From the NCBI RefSeq assembly GCF_019656055.1, contig NZ_BPKY01000001.1, positions 62,001 through 126,000 on the forward strand: a DNA stretch of 64,000 nt, read 5' to 3'. Shown in pieces: positions 55,877 to 63,704 of this stretch. The stretch comes from Leuconostoc miyukkimchii (GTDB lineage: Bacteria; Bacillota; Bacilli; Lactobacillales; Lactobacillaceae). The first letter of the stretch is position 1. Each line of letters begins with the position of its first letter. The translations under genes were made by a program, and so were the position numbers. The notes under the pieces were generated by a model that was not told the DNA's origin, did no database searches, and saw only the letters and a list, made by a program, of their open reading frames with translations.

Positions 55877-55905
55877 TCGACAAATAACCTAAATGCGTGT
55901 AAAAT
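55877..55905 (+). promoter_or_regulatory. Probable trxB promoter
   Basis: TCGACA (55877-55882) and TAAAAT (55900-55905), spacing 17. Confidence 0.5.
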
Positions 55906-55942
55906 TAGATTAACAAAAAGTAAGTGAAATGAGGTCGAACAG

Positions 55943-56896
55943 ATGGCAGAAACAAAGCAATATGATGTTGTAATAATTGGTGCAGGACCTGCAGGAATGA
56001 CGGCTGCAACTTATGCATCACGTGCAAATCTATCTGTTTTAATGCTGGATCGTGGTATTTATGGCGGTCAAATGAATAATACGGCTGAGGTTGAAAATTA
56101 TCCAGGTTTTGATTCCATTTTAGGACCCGATCTTTCAGAAAAAATGTATGCTTCTTCAACACGTTTTGGCGCAGAGTATGGTTTTGGTACAGTAGAAAGC
56201 ATTGAAATAGATGGCCAAAATAAAATAATTAATACTGATATGGATCGTTATATTACTAAAGCGATTATTATTGCAACTGGATCTGAGCACATACATTTGG
56301 GCACTGATGGTGAGGAACATTACCAAGGTCGCGGTGTAAGTTACTGTGCAGTCTGTGATGGCGCATTTTTCCGTAATGAGGATGTTGTCGTTGTTGGTGG
56401 TGGCGATTCTGCTATTGAAGAAGGACTATATTTAACCAACTTGGCAAAATCTGTTACGGTGTTACATCGTCGTGATAAGCTTCGTGCGCAACAAATCATT
56501 CAAAATCGTGCTTTTTCAAATGAAAAAATGTCATTTCGTTGGCATACAGAAGTCGTGTCAATCAATGGAGACGATGATAAGGTCACAAGTGTGAGTGTAA
56601 TTAATAATCAAACACAAGAAGTTTCTCAAATTAATGCGAGTGGTGTGTTTGTTTATGTTGGTTTAAAGGCTAACACACAAGGTTTTGAAAATCTGAATAT
56701 CACAGATGATGATGGTTGGATAATTACTGATGATCATATGAGAACAGCTATACCAGGTATATTTGCTGTGGGAGATGTCCGCGTTAAAGAGCTACGCCAA
56801 ATTACAACAGCTGTTGGTGATGGCAGTATAGCAGGACAGGGTGTCTATGATTATATTAGTGCCTTAGCAGCTGAGACAAATGAACAAGTTATATAA
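55943..56896 (+). CDS. trxB: Thioredoxin reductase (NADPH)
   Basis: 317 residues, two nucleotide domains: FAD motif IGAGPAGMTAATYA, redox pair C135 and C138 in YCAVCDGAFF, NADPH motif VVGGGDSAIEEGLYL, and IFAVGDVRVKELRQI near the end. Reduces thioredoxin and supports peroxide defence. Ends at an intrinsic terminator. Confidence 0.97.
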   Translation: MAETKQYDVVIIGAGPAGMTAATYASRANLSVLMLDRGIYGGQMNNTAEVENYPGFDSILGPDLSEKMYASSTRFGAEYGFGTVESIEIDGQNKIINTDMDRYITKAIIIATGSEHIHLGTDGEEHYQGRGVSYCAVCDGAFFRNEDVVVVGGGDSAIEEGLYLTNLAKSVTVLHRRDKLRAQQIIQNRAFSNEKMSFRWHTEVVSINGDDDKVTSVSVINNQTQEVSQINASGVFVYVGLKANTQGFENLNITDDDGWIITDDHMRTAIPGIFAVGDVRVKELRQITTAVGDGSIAGQGVYDYISALAAETNEQVI

Positions 56897-56901
56897 TGTT
56901 G

Positions 56902-56932
56902 AAAACAAATTTTTATAAATTTGTTTTTTTTT
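56902..56932 (+). terminator. Intrinsic terminator after trxB
   Basis: AAACAAATT and AAATTTGTTT pair around a short A/T loop, followed by eight T. Confidence 0.85.
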
Positions 56933-57048
56933 ATATTTATCTCATGAAATCTCTTTTAAGGTTATAAAATCAATAGTGTAAAAAAATGATTATTTTCTGA
57001 AAACAATAGCATAATAATTTCACTTTGGAAAACGTTTGACAATTAAGG

Positions 57049-57062
57049 TGCAAGCGGTTACA
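57049..57062 (+). promoter_or_regulatory. cre-like site upstream of the MFS-sucrose phosphorylase genes
   Basis: TGCAAGCGGTTACA matches the cre consensus TGWAANCGNTNWCA except at position 3. It lies about 50 bases before the promoter core, where CcpA could repress or activate. Confidence 0.55.
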
Positions 57063-57094
57063 ATTATTTGTGTTAAGATGCACAATATAATTGT

Positions 57095-57121
57095 TTTACA
57101 GAACGGAACCGGTTCTATAAT
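57095..57121 (+). promoter_or_regulatory. Promoter with embedded palindromic operator for the MFS gene
   Basis: TATAAT (57116-57121) is the -10. Directly before it is the palindrome GAACCGGTTC (57106-57115) inside the promoter spacer, a typical LacI/GalR-family operator. TTTACA or TTGTTT near 57091-57100 may be the -35. The regulator gene is not in the window. Confidence 0.6.
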
Positions 57122-57139
57122 GTGTTAGAGGAGAAGATA

Positions 57140-58333
57140 ATGCAAAGTCAAGATAAGTGGATTACCAAAGTTGCGTTTTTGGGTGTTTCATTCATGCTAA
57201 CTAGCGCGTATGCAATCAATGGGGCAATGCCTCAGATGACGAAGGCGCTGAATGTTTCAGCCACAGAGGTGCAGGCTTTAGCAACAACACCATCTATTGT
57301 TGTCACAGTGTTCGTATTACTCAGTTCGTTTATTGCCGCAAAGTTAGGAGATAAAAAAACAATCATATTAGGCATGCTGTTAGTTGGTTTTGCTGGAATT
57401 GTGCCTTTCTTTGTGACATCTTATCCCGTTATTCTCATATCAAGAATGGTCCTTGGTGCAGGATTCGGTATTTTTAACTCATTAGCTGTATCAATGATCG
57501 CTGTCATGTATCAAGGGCAAACACGTTCAGTTATGTTAGGGTGGCGTGCAGCCGTTGAACAAATTGGACAGGCAGTTTTAACTTTTATCGCAGGATTGCT
57601 TTTAAATTTTGGTTGGCAAGCAACATTTTTAGTTTATCTACTCGCCTTTCCAATTCTATATCTCTTTTATGTTCGCGTACCAGATACGTCGGAAATGTTG
57701 GCAGAAAGAGAAAAGAATAGTACAAAAGAACAGTTATCGATTGATTCACCTCAAAAAATTAGTCCTTTGGTTTGGCTTTTGACATTATTTGCTGCTTTCT
57801 TAGTGATTGATTACATGGCTATTCAATTGAGCTTTCCATTTATGGCCCAGAACTTAGGTGTTAAAGGGTTAATTGTCTCTACAATCTTATCTCTTATGTT
57901 AGTTGCAGCAATGGTTGGTGGCTTAGTGTATGGGGGTATGCAAAAACTATTTGGACGATTTACCTTGCAAATTGGTTTAGTCTTGATGTTTGTGTCTAAC
58001 TTCTTAGTTGCATTCTCAAATGGTAATTTTATCGTATTAACAATTGGTGTACTACTCATTGGATTTCCAATGCAACTGATTTCACCATTTATTTTTAGCC
58101 AATTACCTAATTTAGCACCATTAAAGAAGCAACCTTTTGTGACATCAGTTGTACTCATTGGCTTTAACGTCGGCGTCTTTGTCGAACCATTTGTGTTATC
58201 GCTATTAGCCAGAATAATGGGAAATCCAACTAGCAGTGTTTCTGAAGCAGCATACAGGACTATTCCATTGTTTGGTGTGATTCTATTAATAATTGCATTT
58301 GTGACACTTATCACTAATCGTAAAAAAATATAA
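57140..58333 (+). CDS. Major facilitator superfamily transporter, 12 helices
   Basis: 397 residues, two six-helix halves with a basic central loop (about 195-225). LGDKKTIILGMLLVG and RMVLGAGFGIFNS are MFS motifs of the DHA1/12-TMS type. ATG 57140 follows GAGGAG; an upstream TTG is less likely. Next gene is sucrose phosphorylase, 87 bases on, so a sugar, perhaps sucrose, is a plausible substrate, but the sequence itself resembles efflux-type members and cannot fix it. Confidence 0.8.
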   Translation: MQSQDKWITKVAFLGVSFMLTSAYAINGAMPQMTKALNVSATEVQALATTPSIVVTVFVLLSSFIAAKLGDKKTIILGMLLVGFAGIVPFFVTSYPVILISRMVLGAGFGIFNSLAVSMIAVMYQGQTRSVMLGWRAAVEQIGQAVLTFIAGLLLNFGWQATFLVYLLAFPILYLFYVRVPDTSEMLAEREKNSTKEQLSIDSPQKISPLVWLLTLFAAFLVIDYMAIQLSFPFMAQNLGVKGLIVSTILSLMLVAAMVGGLVYGGMQKLFGRFTLQIGLVLMFVSNFLVAFSNGNFIVLTIGVLLIGFPMQLISPFIFSQLPNLAPLKKQPFVTSVVLIGFNVGVFVEPFVLSLLARIMGNPTSSVSEAAYRTIPLFGVILLIIAFVTLITNRKKI

Positions 58334-58337
58334 CATT

Positions 58338-58356
58338 TGCGCCTAATGGTGGCGCA
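58338..58356 (+). other. Hairpin between the MFS and sucrose phosphorylase genes
   Basis: TGCGCC and GGCGCA pair around TAATGGT. No T run follows, so it is unlikely to terminate; it may separate expression of the two genes by processing. Confidence 0.45.
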
Positions 58357-58420
58357 TTACAAGTAACCTAAGTTAATTTTAATGCCATAAATTGGTTTTA
58401 TATAAGGAGAACAAAAAATC

Positions 58421-59872
58421 ATGAAGAAACTTACTAATGAAGCGATGCTCATCACATACGCTGACTCACTTGGCAAAAACTTGAAAGAACTCGATCAAGT
58501 TCTTTCAAATGAGCTTAATGGTGTTGTAGGTGGTGTCCACGTCTTACCATTTTTCCCATCAACAGGGGATCGCGGATTTGCGCCTGAAGAGTATGAAACA
58601 GTAGATCCACAATTTGGTGACTGGTCTGATATTGATAAGTTAGCAGAAAAGTATTATTTAATGTTTGATTTTATGTTAAATCATATTTCACCACAATCAA
58701 AATATTTCCAAGACTTTTTGGAAAAAAAGGAAGAATCAGAATATTATGATATGTTTTTGAAGTATTCTGAATTCTGGCCTGAAAATCGTCCAACAGATGC
58801 TGATATTGATTTGATCTATAAGCGTAAGGATAAGGCACCATTTTCACCTGTTACATTTGCTGATGGCACGACTGATCAAGTATGGAATACATTTGGTGAT
58901 CAACAAATGGATTTGGATGTTACTAAGGAAGTAACAAAAAAGTTCATTAAGGATTCATTGGTTAATTTAGCTCATCATGGTGCTTCTGTTATTCGTCTGG
59001 ATGCTTTTGCTTATGCAATCAAGAAGTTAGATACAAATGATTTCTTCGTTGAACCTGAAATTTGGGCTATTTTGGATGAAGTACGCGAAATTCTTGCAGC
59101 TGAAGGTTCAGAAGTTTTGCCTGAAATTCATGAACATTACAAGATCGTACGTAAGATTACTGAACATGACATGTATTCATATGACTTTGCTTTGCCATTA
59201 ATTACATTGTATTCATTGTATTCAGGTAAAACAGAACGTATTGCTGATTGGCTACGTCAAAGTCCAATGAAGCAATTTACAACATTGGATACTCATGATG
59301 GTATTGGTGTTGTTGATGCTAAGGATTTGTTGACACAAGAAGAAACTGATTTCACAACTGAAGAAATGTACAAGGTTGGCGCAAACGTCAAGAAAATATT
59401 CTCTTCAGCTGCATATAACAATTTGGACATTTATCAAATTAATACAACATATTACTCTGCTTTGGGTAACAATGATGCAGCTTACTTATTGGCTCGTGCA
59501 GCGCAAATATTTGCGCCTGGTATTCCACAAATTTACTATGTAGGTTTACTTGCAGGTGAAAATGATATTGAACTTTTGGAAAACTCAAAAGAAGGTCGTA
59601 ACATTAACCGTCATTATTATGATTTAGCTGAAATTGCTGAAACAACAAAGCGTCCAGTTGTTTCTAACTTGTTTGATCTGTTGCGTTTCCGTAACACAAG
59701 TACAGCCTTTGATTTAGATGGTTCAATTGAAGTTGTTAACAACGGTGAAAATGAATTAGTAGTAACACGTACATCAGCTGATGGTAAGACAACAGCCACA
59801 TTAGATGCTAACTTTGCTACAAAAAACTTTACTGTATCAGAAAATGGTAAAGAAATATTCACAACAAAGTAA
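58421..59872 (+). CDS. Sucrose phosphorylase (GH13)
   Basis: Splits sucrose with phosphate into alpha-glucose-1-phosphate and fructose. 483 residues. [11 protein letters not shown] and [18 protein letters not shown] open the protein. Catalytic residues are the nucleophile D194 in RLDAFAY, acid/base E235 in PEIHEHY and D293 in DTHDGIG. No signal peptide, so it acts inside the cell on imported sucrose. Strong AAGGAG. The sequence is very close in pattern to known Leuconostoc enzymes. Adjacent transporter and phosphoglucomutase genes fit a pathway. Confidence 0.96.
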   Translation: MKKLTNEAMLITYADSLGKNLKELDQVLSNELNGVVGGVHVLPFFPSTGDRGFAPEEYETVDPQFGDWSDIDKLAEKYYLMFDFMLNHISPQSKYFQDFLEKKEESEYYDMFLKYSEFWPENRPTDADIDLIYKRKDKAPFSPVTFADGTTDQVWNTFGDQQMDLDVTKEVTKKFIKDSLVNLAHHGASVIRLDAFAYAIKKLDTNDFFVEPEIWAILDEVREILAAEGSEVLPEIHEHYKIVRKITEHDMYSYDFALPLITLYSLYSGKTERIADWLRQSPMKQFTTLDTHDGIGVVDAKDLLTQEETDFTTEEMYKVGANVKKIFSSAAYNNLDIYQINTTYYSALGNNDAAYLLARAAQIFAPGIPQIYYVGLLAGENDIELLENSKEGRNINRHYYDLAEIAETTKRPVVSNLFDLLRFRNTSTAFDLDGSIEVVNNGENELVVTRTSADGKTTATLDANFATKNFTVSENGKEIFTTK

Positions 59873-59878
59873 TTTTAT

Positions 59879-59908
59879 CAATCAAAGCGCCCAGGCGCTT
59901 TTTTGATT
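59879..59908 (+). terminator. Intrinsic terminator after sucrose phosphorylase
   Basis: AAAGCGCC and GGCGCTTT pair around CA, followed by TTTTTT; outer AATC/GATT also pair. Confidence 0.92.
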
Positions 59909-59973
59909 ACATAAAATCAGGATGCTGATTTTTATGTCGTGCAACAGGGTTAGATGATTTAAAAATTAAATTT

Positions 59974-59982
59974 TGTTATAAT
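59974..59982 (+). promoter_or_regulatory. Extended -10 promoter of the phosphoglucomutase gene
   Basis: TGTTATAAT is a perfect extended -10; no -35 at good spacing. Confidence 0.6.
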
Positions 59983-60008
59983 GAGAATAAAGTATATAGG
60001 AGAAAATA

Positions 60009-61709
60009 ATGAGCTATCAAGAAAGTTTGGCACAATGGCAAGCAGCAAAGCTACCTGACTATTTAGCCGAGAATTTGACGTCATATACGCCAGAACAACA
60101 AGAAGATGCATTTTATCAAAATTTGAGTTTTGGTACTGCTGGTATGCGCGGTATTTTAGGTGCAGGGACTAACCGGATGAACATTTTCACAGTGCGTCAA
60201 GTAACAGAGGCGCTAGCTCGCTATATTGATGCACAGGGTGAAACAGCCAAAAAACGTGGTGTTGCAATTAGTTTTGATTCAAGACACTTCTCACCAGAAT
60301 TTGCTAAAGATGCAGCGCGCGTGTTATCAGCGCACGATATTAAATCATATTTATTTAGTAGTTTACGACCAACACCTGAGTTGTCCTTTACAGTAAGAGA
60401 ATTGGATGCTTTTGCAGGAATTATGATTACTGCCTCACATAATCCAAAAGAATATAATGGCTACAAGGTTTATGGTGAAGATGGTGGCCAGATGGTGCCG
60501 GAAGCTGTTGAAACAATTGTCACTGAGTTAGAAAAAATTTCAGATATATTTAATATTACACTTGATCTAGACGACAAAAATATTCAAATTATTGATCAAG
60601 AATTAGATGATAAGTATTTAGAAAACATTGCAACAATAACAGTTGATAAAGAACTTGTGGCTAATGAGGGTAAATCATTAAAGTTTGTTTATACACCTTT
60701 ACATGGGACAGGACAATATATTGGTGAAAAAGCACTACAACAAGCAGGTTTTACTAATTATTCCATTGTCAAAGAACAAGCAGTGATTGATGGTGACTTT
60801 CCAACCGTAAAAAAGCCTAATCCGGAGGATGCTGCTGCCCTAGAAATGGCAATTAACTATGCACAAAATAACGGGGCGGATGTTGTCGTTGCAACAGATC
60901 CAGATGCCGATCGTATGGGCGCTGCTGTTAAATTAGCAGATGGTACTTTCCAAGTGTTAACTGGTAATCAAATTGCGGCAGTTTTAGTTAATTATTTGTT
61001 AACTGCTAAGAAAAATACAAACACACTACCAAAAAATGGGGCAATTGTGACCTCAGTTGTATCGTCACGTTTTGCGTCAAAGGTGGCGGATAGCTTTGGT
61101 GTAATTACCGCTGATGTGTTAACAGGATTTAAATATATTGCGGCTACTATTGATGAATATGAAGCCACAAAAGAACACACTTTTTTATTTGGTTTTGAAG
61201 AAAGTTTTGGTTACCTTGTTAAGCCTTTTTCACATGATAAGGATGCCATTCAAGCACTTGTTTTGTTCGCGGAAGTGTCTGCGTACTATAAGTCTCAAGG
61301 GAAAACTTTTGCAGATGGTTTGCAAGAATTATTTGAAAAGTTTGGTTACTTTGAAGAAAAGACGATTAGTTTAGATTTCCCTGGTATTCATGGTAATGAC
61401 GAAATGGCTGCTATTATTGCAAAGTTCCGTGATAATCAACCAAGTAAAATTGGCGATTTGAATGTTATACGTACACAAGATTTTTCTACTGCCACTGAGA
61501 CAACAGCTGATGGCGAGACAGCGAAGTTACCACAACCAAAAGCAAACGTATTAAAGTATTGGCTTGAAGATGGTTCTTGGGTTGCCGTGCGCCCTTCAGG
61601 CACAGAGCCAAAACTAAAGTTTTACATTGGTGTTGAATCTAGTTCACAAGCGATATCACAATCAAAAATTGATATCATTACAAGTGATTTAATGACGTAT
61701 ACAAAGTGA
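60009..61709 (+). CDS. Phosphoglucomutase / phospho-sugar mutase (PgcA type)
   Basis: Interconverts glucose-1-phosphate and glucose-6-phosphate. 566 residues, alpha-D-phosphohexomutase fold: GTAGMRGILGAGTNRMN, phosphoserine S143 in TASHNPKEYNGYK, metal loop TDPDADRMG, FGFEESFGYL and RPSGTEPKLKFY. AGGAGAA precedes ATG 60009. It would pass the glucose-1-phosphate made by sucrose phosphorylase into glycolysis, opposite to GalU, which uses it for UDP-glucose. Confidence 0.95.
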   Translation: MSYQESLAQWQAAKLPDYLAENLTSYTPEQQEDAFYQNLSFGTAGMRGILGAGTNRMNIFTVRQVTEALARYIDAQGETAKKRGVAISFDSRHFSPEFAKDAARVLSAHDIKSYLFSSLRPTPELSFTVRELDAFAGIMITASHNPKEYNGYKVYGEDGGQMVPEAVETIVTELEKISDIFNITLDLDDKNIQIIDQELDDKYLENIATITVDKELVANEGKSLKFVYTPLHGTGQYIGEKALQQAGFTNYSIVKEQAVIDGDFPTVKKPNPEDAAALEMAINYAQNNGADVVVATDPDADRMGAAVKLADGTFQVLTGNQIAAVLVNYLLTAKKNTNTLPKNGAIVTSVVSSRFASKVADSFGVITADVLTGFKYIAATIDEYEATKEHTFLFGFEESFGYLVKPFSHDKDAIQALVLFAEVSAYYKSQGKTFADGLQELFEKFGYFEEKTISLDFPGIHGNDEMAAIIAKFRDNQPSKIGDLNVIRTQDFSTATETTADGETAKLPQPKANVLKYWLEDGSWVAVRPSGTEPKLKFYIGVESSSQAISQSKIDIITSDLMTYTK

Positions 61710-61712
61710 TTC

Positions 61713-61741
61713 TGGACAAAACGTTTGTAATTTGATACAAT
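61713..61741 (+). promoter_or_regulatory. rplS promoter
   Basis: TGGACA (61713-61718) and extended -10 TGATACAAT ending 61741, spacing 17. Start expected near 61748. Confidence 0.8.
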
Positions 61742-61747
61742 ACTTAA

Positions 61748-61830
61748 AGGCTTAAGTGCCATATTAACGATAATCCGCTGCGCGATTAGCCTACGGGCGA
61801 GTGTAAGATTGTCGACTAGGAGAATGACCA
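61748..61830 (+). promoter_or_regulatory. Candidate ribosomal-protein leader RNA of rplS
   Basis: An 80-base leader contains a small hairpin around AATCCGCTGCGCGATT and a longer foldback from CTACGGGCGA to GATTGTCGACTAG that would reach the ribosome site AGGAG. Autoregulatory L19 leaders are known in Bacilli; I judge position and folding, not a covariance match. Confidence 0.4.
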
Positions 61831-62190
61831 ATGCGTCAAAATAGTATTTTAGAAAACATTACATCAGCACAATTACGTTCTGATATTCCTGACTTCCGCG
61901 CCGGTGACACTGTTAAGGTGTACGCTAAGATCGTCGAAGGTTCACGTGAACGTATCCAATTGTTTGAAGGCGTTGTCATCAAGCGTAAGGGTGCTGGCAT
62001 TCAAGCAACATACACAGTTCGTAAGATTTCATCTGGTGTTGGTGTGGAACGTACATTCCCATTGCATTCACCACGTGTTGAAAAAATTGAAGTGGTTCGC
62101 TTTGGTGCCGTACGTCGTGCCAAGTTGTACTACTTGCGTGCATTGCAAGGTAAAGCAGCTCGTATTAAGGAACGTCGTCGCGACGTATAA
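61831..62190 (+). CDS. rplS: 50S ribosomal protein L19
   Basis: 119 residues. [58 protein letters not shown] and [18 protein letters not shown] are the family blocks. It stands alone with its own promoter, leader and terminator; the usual trmD neighbour is not beside it. Confidence 0.98.
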   Translation: MRQNSILENITSAQLRSDIPDFRAGDTVKVYAKIVEGSRERIQLFEGVVIKRKGAGIQATYTVRKISSGVGVERTFPLHSPRVEKIEVVRFGAVRRAKLYYLRALQGKAARIKERRRDV

Positions 62191-62198
62191 CCTTATTG

Positions 62199-62226
62199 AA
62201 AACACTCTATTGGGTGTTTTTTTTTT
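62199..62226 (+). terminator. Intrinsic terminator after rplS
   Basis: AACACTC and GGGTGTT pair around TATT with a long T run. Confidence 0.9.
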
Positions 62227-62339
62227 ACAAAATAATCCTAAAACAGGGAAATATGCTTATAAAAACATGTAATATTTACGTAACAAAACAGAAAAAAATA
62301 TGATACATAAATTAGCAAATTATAGTATATAATTAAGAC

Positions 62340-62473
62340 ATACTCGAATGATATTTGAGTTTCATTACTCCCCTAGTAATGTTTCAATCAGCCCCCCAAT
62401 TACTGATTGAATTAACTGATAGCTTCGGTTATCGTCCCCCTGACCATTGCCCTCTTCGGTCAGGGGGTTTTTA
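62340..62473 (+). ncRNA. Candidate small RNA with five hairpins and C-rich loops
   Basis: This explains most of the 359-base gap between rplS and dinB. TATAAT at 62328-62333 predicts a start near 62340. Hairpins: 62342-62360 (7 bp); 62363-62381 (CATTACT/AGTAATG, loop CCCCT); 62385-62409 (CAATCAG/CTGATTG, loop beginning CCCCCC); 62418-62433 (GATAGC/GTTATC, UUCG tetraloop); 62436-62467 (CCCCCTGACC/GGTCAGGGGG, loop with CCCTC) followed by five T. All stems are perfect or nearly so and no ORF or ribosome site lies inside. The C-rich loops are complementary to Shine-Dalgarno-like G-rich sequences. I do not recognise the family. Confidence 0.75.
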
Positions 62474-62523
62474 TGTGTCATTTAATTTTAAGAATACCAT
62501 TAAATATATAACGTGTTGATAGG

Positions 62524-62537
62524 CGAACTTATGTTCG
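62524..62537 (+). promoter_or_regulatory. LexA (SOS) box upstream of dinB
   Basis: CGAACTTATGTTCG is a perfect CGAAC-N4-GTTCG box, ending four bases before the extended -10, so LexA would block polymerase directly. Confidence 0.93.
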
Positions 62538-62540
62538 TTG

Positions 62541-62549
62541 TGTTAAAAT
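62541..62549 (+). promoter_or_regulatory. Extended -10 promoter of dinB
   Basis: TGTTAAAAT; start seven bases on falls at 62556, the second possible ATG of dinB. Confidence 0.6.
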
Positions 62550-62555
62550 ATGCTT

Positions 62556-63641
62556 ATGGCAGAGATTTTTATAACAACCGATAGACGTAAAATTTTACAC
62601 GTTGATCTCGATGCGTTTTATGCACAAGTTGAGATGCGTGATAATCCATTATTACGTGATAAAGCACTCATTATCTCAGGTAACCCAGATGAGACAAAGG
62701 GACGTGGTGTCGTAACCACAGCAAATTATATAGCCAGAAAACTCGGGGTGCATTCAGCAATGAGTGCAGCGGAAGCAAAACGATTAGCTCCCAATGCTAT
62801 ATTTCTTTCGCCTAATTTTAATAAATATAGAATTATTTCTAAACAAATTCATGATATTTTTTATACAATTACAAATAAAGTTGAGCCAATCGCATTGGAT
62901 GAAGCCTATCTTGATATTACAGAGCTACAACAATCAAGTACAGAGGTAGCTGGTTACATTCGTCATGAAATTCTGAGAAAAACTGGTCTGACGAGCTCTA
63001 TTGGTGTGTCTCACAATAAATTATTGGCGAAACTCGGCTCTAAATTTAATAAACCAAATGGTGTAACCGTTATTACGTCAGAGAATATGCTATGCTTTCT
63101 TGATGAATTAGCTATTGGTGATTTTCGTGGTGTTGGTAAAAAAACGCGTGAAAAATTTGAAAAAATACATATAACCAATGGTGCGCAGTTACGTGGACTA
63201 ACTTATGAAGAATTGCGGTCGTTATTTGGAAAAATGGGTGAAAATTTATATTGGCAAGCGCGTGGTGTTCATTTTGGAGAGGTTGCATGGCAACGTCAGC
63301 AACAATCTATTGGTAAGGAAGAAACATTTGGTCAATTCTTACATGATGAGGCAGATGTGCAATCAGAGTTTAGGAAGTTAGCGGTAGCAATGATAAATGT
63401 TATGAAATCACGACACCTTGCGGGTAGAACTTTTAACGTGAAAATTCGTGATGACGCTTTTAATACAATTACACGTGCAATCACAAGAGAAAGTCCATGG
63501 CCATTATCAGAGGATTTGCTTGTCAAAAATGCTCAAAATATATTTGAAGATGTTATAACCTTACCATTTTCAATTCGATTATTGGGCTTGTCGATGAGTA
63601 ATTTGCAATCAAGTACTTTTGAGGAAATGACGTTGTTTTAA
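62556..63641 (+). CDS. dinB: DNA polymerase IV (Y family)
   Basis: Error-prone translesion polymerase. 361 residues: HVDLDAFYAQVE with the metal aspartates, GVVTTANYIARKLGV, ALDEAYLDIT with the second acidic pair, SSIGVSHNKLLAKLGS, the helix-hairpin-helix GDFRGVGKKTREKF and a little-finger domain. I prefer ATG 62556 because the predicted transcription start coincides with it; ATG 62550 two codons upstream is the alternative. Neither has a ribosome site. No beta-clamp motif at the extreme C terminus is obvious beyond MTLF. Confidence 0.95.
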   Translation: MAEIFITTDRRKILHVDLDAFYAQVEMRDNPLLRDKALIISGNPDETKGRGVVTTANYIARKLGVHSAMSAAEAKRLAPNAIFLSPNFNKYRIISKQIHDIFYTITNKVEPIALDEAYLDITELQQSSTEVAGYIRHEILRKTGLTSSIGVSHNKLLAKLGSKFNKPNGVTVITSENMLCFLDELAIGDFRGVGKKTREKFEKIHITNGAQLRGLTYEELRSLFGKMGENLYWQARGVHFGEVAWQRQQQSIGKEETFGQFLHDEADVQSEFRKLAVAMINVMKSRHLAGRTFNVKIRDDAFNTITRAITRESPWPLSEDLLVKNAQNIFEDVITLPFSIRLLGLSMSNLQSSTFEEMTLF

Positions 63642-63644
63642 ACG

Positions 63645-63653
63645 TGATATACT
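63645..63653 (+). promoter_or_regulatory. Extended -10 promoter for the nrnA-like gene
   Basis: TGATATACT is a good extended -10, about 50 bases before the start. Confidence 0.55.
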
Positions 63654-63704
63654 AGATAAAGACATACAAATTTAAGTGTATTCACGATAAATTAGAAAGA
63701 TAGA

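Noticed and set aside
57823-58314. 163-codon minus-strand ORF within the MFS gene
   Set aside because: Mirror of hydrophobic codons on the coding strand; no start context and no known family.
62340-62473. CRISPR array or mobile repeat
   Set aside because: The hairpins differ in sequence and length, there are no regular direct repeats, and a promoter and terminator frame it.
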